Origin: Stutzerimonas frequens
GTDB taxonomy: Bacteria > Pseudomonadota > Gammaproteobacteria > Pseudomonadales > Pseudomonadaceae
Direction of reading: 5' to 3'
DNA: 64,000 bases
Assembly: GCF_024448335.1 (NCBI RefSeq)
Contig: NZ_JAMOHM010000006.1
Span: 186,001-250,000, forward strand
Part shown: piece by piece, positions 60,755 through 64,000 of the stretch
How positions within the stretch are numbered: position 1 is the stretch's first letter
How the letters are laid out: each line of letters begins with the position of its first letter
Made by a program: the position numbers and the translations under genes
Notes under the pieces: generated by a model
The model's database searches: none
What the model saw: only the letters and a program-made list of their open reading frames with translations
Told to the model about the DNA's origin: nothing

Positions 60755-61939
60755 ATGCATAAACCAAGCGCGACGCTGCTGATCATTGATGACGACGATG
60801 TGGTTCGGGCCAGTCTGGCCGCCTATCTGGATGACAGCGGTTTTCGTGTCCTGCAGGCTGGCAATGGTCCGCAAGGCATGGAGCTTTTCGAGTCGGAGCA
60901 GCCCGATCTGGTCATCTGCGATCTGCGCATGCCGCAGATGGATGGGCTGGAGCTGATCCGTCAGATCAGCGAGCGTCAGCTCGACCTGCCAGTGATCGTG
61001 GTATCGGGCGCCGGGGTGATGAGCGATGCGGTGGAGGCGTTGCGCTTGGGCGCCGCCGACTACCTGATCAAGCCTCTCGAAGATCTGGCGATGCTCGAAC
61101 ACTCGGTTCGCCGCGCGCTGGATCGTTCTCGCCTGCGGCTGGAAAACCGCCGCTATCGCGAGCAGCTGGAGACCGCCAACCGCGACCTACAGGCCAGCCT
61201 GCATCTGTTGCAGGAGGATCAGGACGCCGGTCGCCAGGTGCAGATGAACATGCTGCCGGTGACCCCTTGGAGCGCCGACGATTTCGATTTTGCCCACCAG
61301 ATCATTCCCTCGCTTTATCTGTCCGGTGACTTCGTCGACTACTTCCGCGTGGATGAGCGGCGCATCGGCTTCTACCTGGCGGACGTGTCCGGTCATGGGG
61401 CGTCCTCGGCGTTCGTCACCGTGCTGCTCAAGTTCATGACTACCCGCCTGCTGTACGAATCGCGCCGCGGCGGGACGCTGCGTGAGTTCAAGCCTTCGGA
61501 AGTGCTCGATCACATCAACCGCGGGCTGATCAACTGCAAGCTGGGCAAGCACGTCACCATGCTCGGTGGCGTAATCGATCAGGAACGCGATGTACTGCAC
61601 TACAGCATCGGCGGGCATTTGCCGATGCCGGTGCTGTTCGATGGCCAGAGCTCCCGCTATCTGGAGGGGCGTGGGCTTCCGGTAGGGTTGTTCGCCGAAG
61701 CCACCTACCAGGATTTCGAACTGGAGCTGCCGCAGACCTTCAGCCTGACCTTGCTCTCCGATGGCATTCTGGACCTTTTGCCCGGGGAAACACTCAAAGA
61801 CAAAGAGTCCGCGTTGCCCGGTCTGATTACCGAGGCCGGTGGCACGCTGGATGGATTACGCCGAGTCTTCGGGTTAGCCGAACTGGCTGACATGCCCGAC
61901 GATATCGCCTTGCTGGTGTTGAGCAGGAACCTTGCATGA
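60755..61939 (+). CDS. rssB: Response regulator with PP2C phosphatase domain (RssB)
   Basis: A 394-residue protein with a receiver domain (D56 in 'LVICDLRMPQMDG', K near 'YLIKPLE'), a coiled-coil linker (about 125-165), and a PP2C/SpoIIE-type phosphatase domain with 'YLADVSGHGASSAF' and 'LLSDGILDLLPGE'. It acts on the STAS partner encoded next, whose start overlaps its stop (ATGA). The synteny matches P. aeruginosa rssB-rssC (PA2798-PA2797), linked to RpoS control. ATG 60755 follows GGTAGGAAC. Confidence 0.92.
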   Translation: MHKPSATLLIIDDDDVVRASLAAYLDDSGFRVLQAGNGPQGMELFESEQPDLVICDLRMPQMDGLELIRQISERQLDLPVIVVSGAGVMSDAVEALRLGAADYLIKPLEDLAMLEHSVRRALDRSRLRLENRRYREQLETANRDLQASLHLLQEDQDAGRQVQMNMLPVTPWSADDFDFAHQIIPSLYLSGDFVDYFRVDERRIGFYLADVSGHGASSAFVTVLLKFMTTRLLYESRRGGTLREFKPSEVLDHINRGLINCKLGKHVTMLGGVIDQERDVLHYSIGGHLPMPVLFDGQSSRYLEGRGLPVGLFAEATYQDFELELPQTFSLTLLSDGILDLLPGETLKDKESALPGLITEAGGTLDGLRRVFGLAELADMPDDIALLVLSRNLA

Positions 61940-62418
61940 GTACTGGAAGAATCCAGTTCGCCGAGATGGATGGCACCTTTGTTCTGAAGTTCATTGGTGA
62001 GATCCGTCTGACGCTCTGTTCGGCGCTGGATGCAACGATCGAGAAGATCTTCTCGTCGCTCAATTTCTCATCCATCGTCATCGATCTGACCGAGAGCCGT
62101 AGCATCGACAGCACCACCCTCGGCCTGCTGGCCAAGCTGTCGATTCTGTCGCGGCAGAAGGTCGGCATGTTGCCGACGCTGGTCACGACCCACCCGGATA
62201 TCACTCGACTGTTGCAGTCGATGGGCTTCGATCAGGTGTTCAACATCGTCGATACTCCGCTGCCTTGTCCGGAGTGTCTGGCTGATCTGCCTTCACAGGA
62301 TCAGTCGGAGGAGGTGGTGAAGACCAAGGTGCTGGAGGCTCACCGCATCCTGATGAGCCTTAACGAATCCAACCGCGAGGCCTTCCATGACCTCGTCACC
62401 GCGCTGGAGCGCTCCTGA
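61936..62418 (+). CDS. rssC: Anti-sigma factor antagonist, STAS domain (RssC)
   Basis: A 160-residue protein with a STAS domain (residues 5-105). The phospho-acceptor serine is likely S59 in 'ESRSIDSTTLGLLAKL'. A C-terminal helical extension (about 110-160) contains a Cys pair (CPECLA). It is translationally coupled to rssB, whose phosphatase domain probably dephosphorylates it. The partner kinase is not in the window. Confidence 0.92.
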   Translation: MSTGRIQFAEMDGTFVLKFIGEIRLTLCSALDATIEKIFSSLNFSSIVIDLTESRSIDSTTLGLLAKLSILSRQKVGMLPTLVTTHPDITRLLQSMGFDQVFNIVDTPLPCPECLADLPSQDQSEEVVKTKVLEAHRILMSLNESNREAFHDLVTALERS

Positions 62419-62425
62419 TCGGAAC

Positions 62426-63352
62426 TCAGGCCAGTTCTGCCAGTAGCGCTTCGAGTTTTTCCTGATCCCTGGCGAACTGACGGATGCCTTCGGCGAGTTT
62501 TTCGGTCGCCATCGCGTCTTCGTTCAGCCCCCAGCGGAAGCTGTTCTCATCCAGGTTGATGCGCGGCTCGGAGGCGCGGCCCGGCTCCAGCTTGCGCTCC
62601 AGCGTGCCGCTGGCTTCGGCGAGCTGGCCGAGCAGTTCCGGGCTGATGGTCAGGCGGTCGCAGCCGGCCAGCGCCTCGATCTGACCGACGTTGCGGAAGC
62701 TCGCGCCCATCACCACCGTCTCGTAGCCGTGCGCCTTGTAGTAGTCGTAGATGCGGCTGACCGATTGCACGCCCGGATCTTCCGCGCCCTGGTAGTCGCG
62801 GCCCTCGTGCTTCTTGTACCAGTCGTAGATACGGCCAACGAACGGGGAGATCAGGAACACGCCCGCCTCGGCGCAGGCCACCGCCTGGGTGAAGGAGAAC
62901 AGCAGGGTGAGGTTGGTCTGGATGCCGGCCTTTTCCAGCTGCTCGGCGGCGCGGATGCCTTCCCAGGTGGAGGCGATCTTGATCAGCACGCGCTCGCGGC
63001 TGATGCCGGCCTGCTCGTAGAGCCCGATCAGCCGCTCGCCGCGCTGGACCATCGCCTGGGTGTCGAACGAAAGGCGTGCATCCACCTCGGTGGAGATGCG
63101 TCCGGGGATCAATTCGAGGATCTGCTTGCCCACCGCCACGGCGAACAGGTCACAGGCCAGGCCGATATCGCCCTGGCACTGCTTCATGGCGTTGCCCAGG
63201 TGCTCGGCATAGCGCGGCATCGCAGCCGCCTTGAGCAGCAGTGATGGGTTGGTGGTGGCGTCCACCGGCTTCAGGCGGGCAATGGCGTCGATATCACCGG
63301 TATCGGCAACGACGGTGGTGAACTGCTTGAGTTGTTCCAGCTTGGAAGTCAT
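62426..63352 (-). CDS. tal: Transaldolase
   Basis: A 308-residue TalB-type transaldolase of the pentose-phosphate pathway. The Schiff-base lysine is in '[17 protein letters not shown]' (about K125). Other markers are '[13 protein letters not shown]' and '[16 protein letters not shown]'. It is convergent with rssC, only 7 bp apart. Follows P. aeruginosa PA2796. Confidence 0.97.
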   Translation of the reverse strand: MTSKLEQLKQFTTVVADTGDIDAIARLKPVDATTNPSLLLKAAAMPRYAEHLGNAMKQCQGDIGLACDLFAVAVGKQILELIPGRISTEVDARLSFDTQAMVQRGERLIGLYEQAGISRERVLIKIASTWEGIRAAEQLEKAGIQTNLTLLFSFTQAVACAEAGVFLISPFVGRIYDWYKKHEGRDYQGAEDPGVQSVSRIYDYYKAHGYETVVMGASFRNVGQIEALAGCDRLTISPELLGQLAEASGTLERKLEPGRASEPRINLDENSFRWGLNEDAMATEKLAEGIRQFARDQEKLEALLAELA

Positions 63353-63484
63353 GTAAGAGGGGGCTCCGTCCTGTGAATGGCACGACCTTACCCGAGCCCG
63401 TTCACCCGCTCAACGAGTGGATGGGCGCGGGTGCGCCAGCCTTTGATCCGATTGCTCTGCCTGCGTTCCTTGGCCGCGAAGTCG

Positions 63485-64000
63485 TTAGTGGCCTTCGAGC
63501 AACGCCACCGCCTGATCGAGCAGCGCCAGCGGCTCGCCGGTCTTGTGAATGTCCACCGAAAGCAGCTGACGGAAGCGCCGCGCGCCGGGGAAACCCTGGC
63601 CCAGGCCGAGCACGTGGCGGGTGACATGGTGCATGGCGCCGCCCTCGGCAAGATGCCGTTCGATGTATGGGCGCATGTTGCGTAACGCCTGCGCACGGCT
63701 GATGGCTGGCGCGTCGCTGCCGAACAGGCTGCTGTCGACCTGCGCCAGCAGGTAGGGGTTGTGGTAGGCCTCGCGGCCGAGCATGACACCATCGAACGTC
63801 TGCAGATGCGCACGGCACTCTTCCAGCGTTTTGATGCCGCCGTTGAGGATGATCTCGAGGTCCGGGAAATCCTGCTTGAGCTGCGCGGCGATGTCGTAGC
63901 GTAGCGGCGGGACCTCGCGATTCTGCTTCGGTGACAGCCCTTCGAGGATGGCGATGCGCGCGTGCACGGTGAAGCTGCGGCAGCCGGCGTCGCGCACCTG
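63485..64000 (-). CDS. dusA: tRNA-dihydrouridine(20/20a) synthase, 5' part beyond the window
   Basis: The C-terminal 171 residues of a Dus enzyme: 'CRSFTVHARIAILEGLSPKQ', 'LEIILNGGIKTLEECRAHL' and 'GVMLGREAYHNPYLLAQVDS' are DusA hallmarks. The enzyme reduces U20/U20a in tRNA using FMN. The frame is open to the right edge, so the start is not seen. Follows P. aeruginosa PA2795. Confidence 0.93.
   Translation of the reverse strand, partial: QVRDAGCRSFTVHARIAILEGLSPKQNREVPPLRYDIAAQLKQDFPDLEIILNGGIKTLEECRAHLQTFDGVMLGREAYHNPYLLAQVDSSLFGSDAPAISRAQALRNMRPYIERHLAEGGAMHHVTRHVLGLGQGFPGARRFRQLLSVDIHKTGEPLALLDQAVALLEGH

Overview
The window is a 64 kb piece of a GC-rich gammaproteobacterial chromosome. 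Gene content and order point to the Pseudomonas/Stutzerimonas group, most likely a Pseudomonas stutzeri-type organism. Support comes from the glpF-glpK-glpR-glpD cluster, the mlaA-PilZ-rssB-rssC-tal-dusA order known from P. aeruginosa, the gene for a 93-residue 'topoisomerase II'-annotated protein lying next to aruE, and several typical Pseudomonas small proteins. The species call is inference from synteny and style, not from a marker gene. One tRNA (Ser, GGA) is present. I see no rRNA, CRISPR array, IS element or prophage.

Layout. 1-1.9 kb: a DUF3597 gene cut by the window edge, a STAS/SpoIIAA-like protein, a parvulin PpiC, and a TIGR02449-zapA pair. 1.9-7.1 kb: the glycerol regulon (glpD, glpR, glpK, glpF) with several GlpR-type operators. 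7.2-22.5 kb: mostly housekeeping and conserved-hypothetical genes, including a YoaK membrane protein, a SUV3-like helicase, a potassium channel, DUF72, a U32 tRNA-hydroxylation protein, two MerR regulators, a two-repeat CAP protein, a PhoD-type phosphatase, a short CDF metal exporter and several small proteins. 22.5-34.7 kb: redox and stress genes with their regulators, namely katG, a LysR/quinone-reductase pair, a soluble PAS-PAS chemoreceptor, a frameshifted DUF2855 gene, and an azoreductase/LysR pair. 34.7-37.7 kb: a structured, repeat-like 0.7 kb non-coding stretch and then an AT-rich two-gene island. 37.8-45.2 kb: nrdB, nrdA and an RstAB-like two-component system. 45.2-53.6 kb: REP repeats, fadE, an MscS channel, a rhodanese, tRNA-Ser, an HD-GYP protein and a crotonase. 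53.7-56.3 kb: a stripped arginine-succinyltransferase locus (aruC, small gene, aruE). 56.3-64 kb: an ABC exporter, queF, mlaA, PilZ, rssB-rssC, tal and the 3' part of dusA.

The most interesting locus is the AT-rich operon at 35416-37690. It encodes a dGTP-triphosphohydrolase-like HD protein followed, after one base, by a nucleotidyltransferase of the poly(A)-polymerase/CCA-enzyme type with an intact catalytic triad. It looks horizontally acquired and lies directly downstream of the ribonucleotide reductase genes, with almost no room for its own promoter after the nrdB terminator. dGTPases are a reported phage-defence activity through dNTP depletion, so this pair is a candidate two-component nucleotide-based defence or toxin system. 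The pairing with a polyA-type nucleotidyltransferase is one I do not recognise. The function is inferred, not shown.

Other points worth attention are two perfect NrdR-type palindromes about 400 bp apart with a DnaA box between them upstream of nrdA, the loss of aruFGDB from the arginine locus, the CDF exporter with a Cys in its metal site, and the large inverted repeat between nrdA and nrdB.
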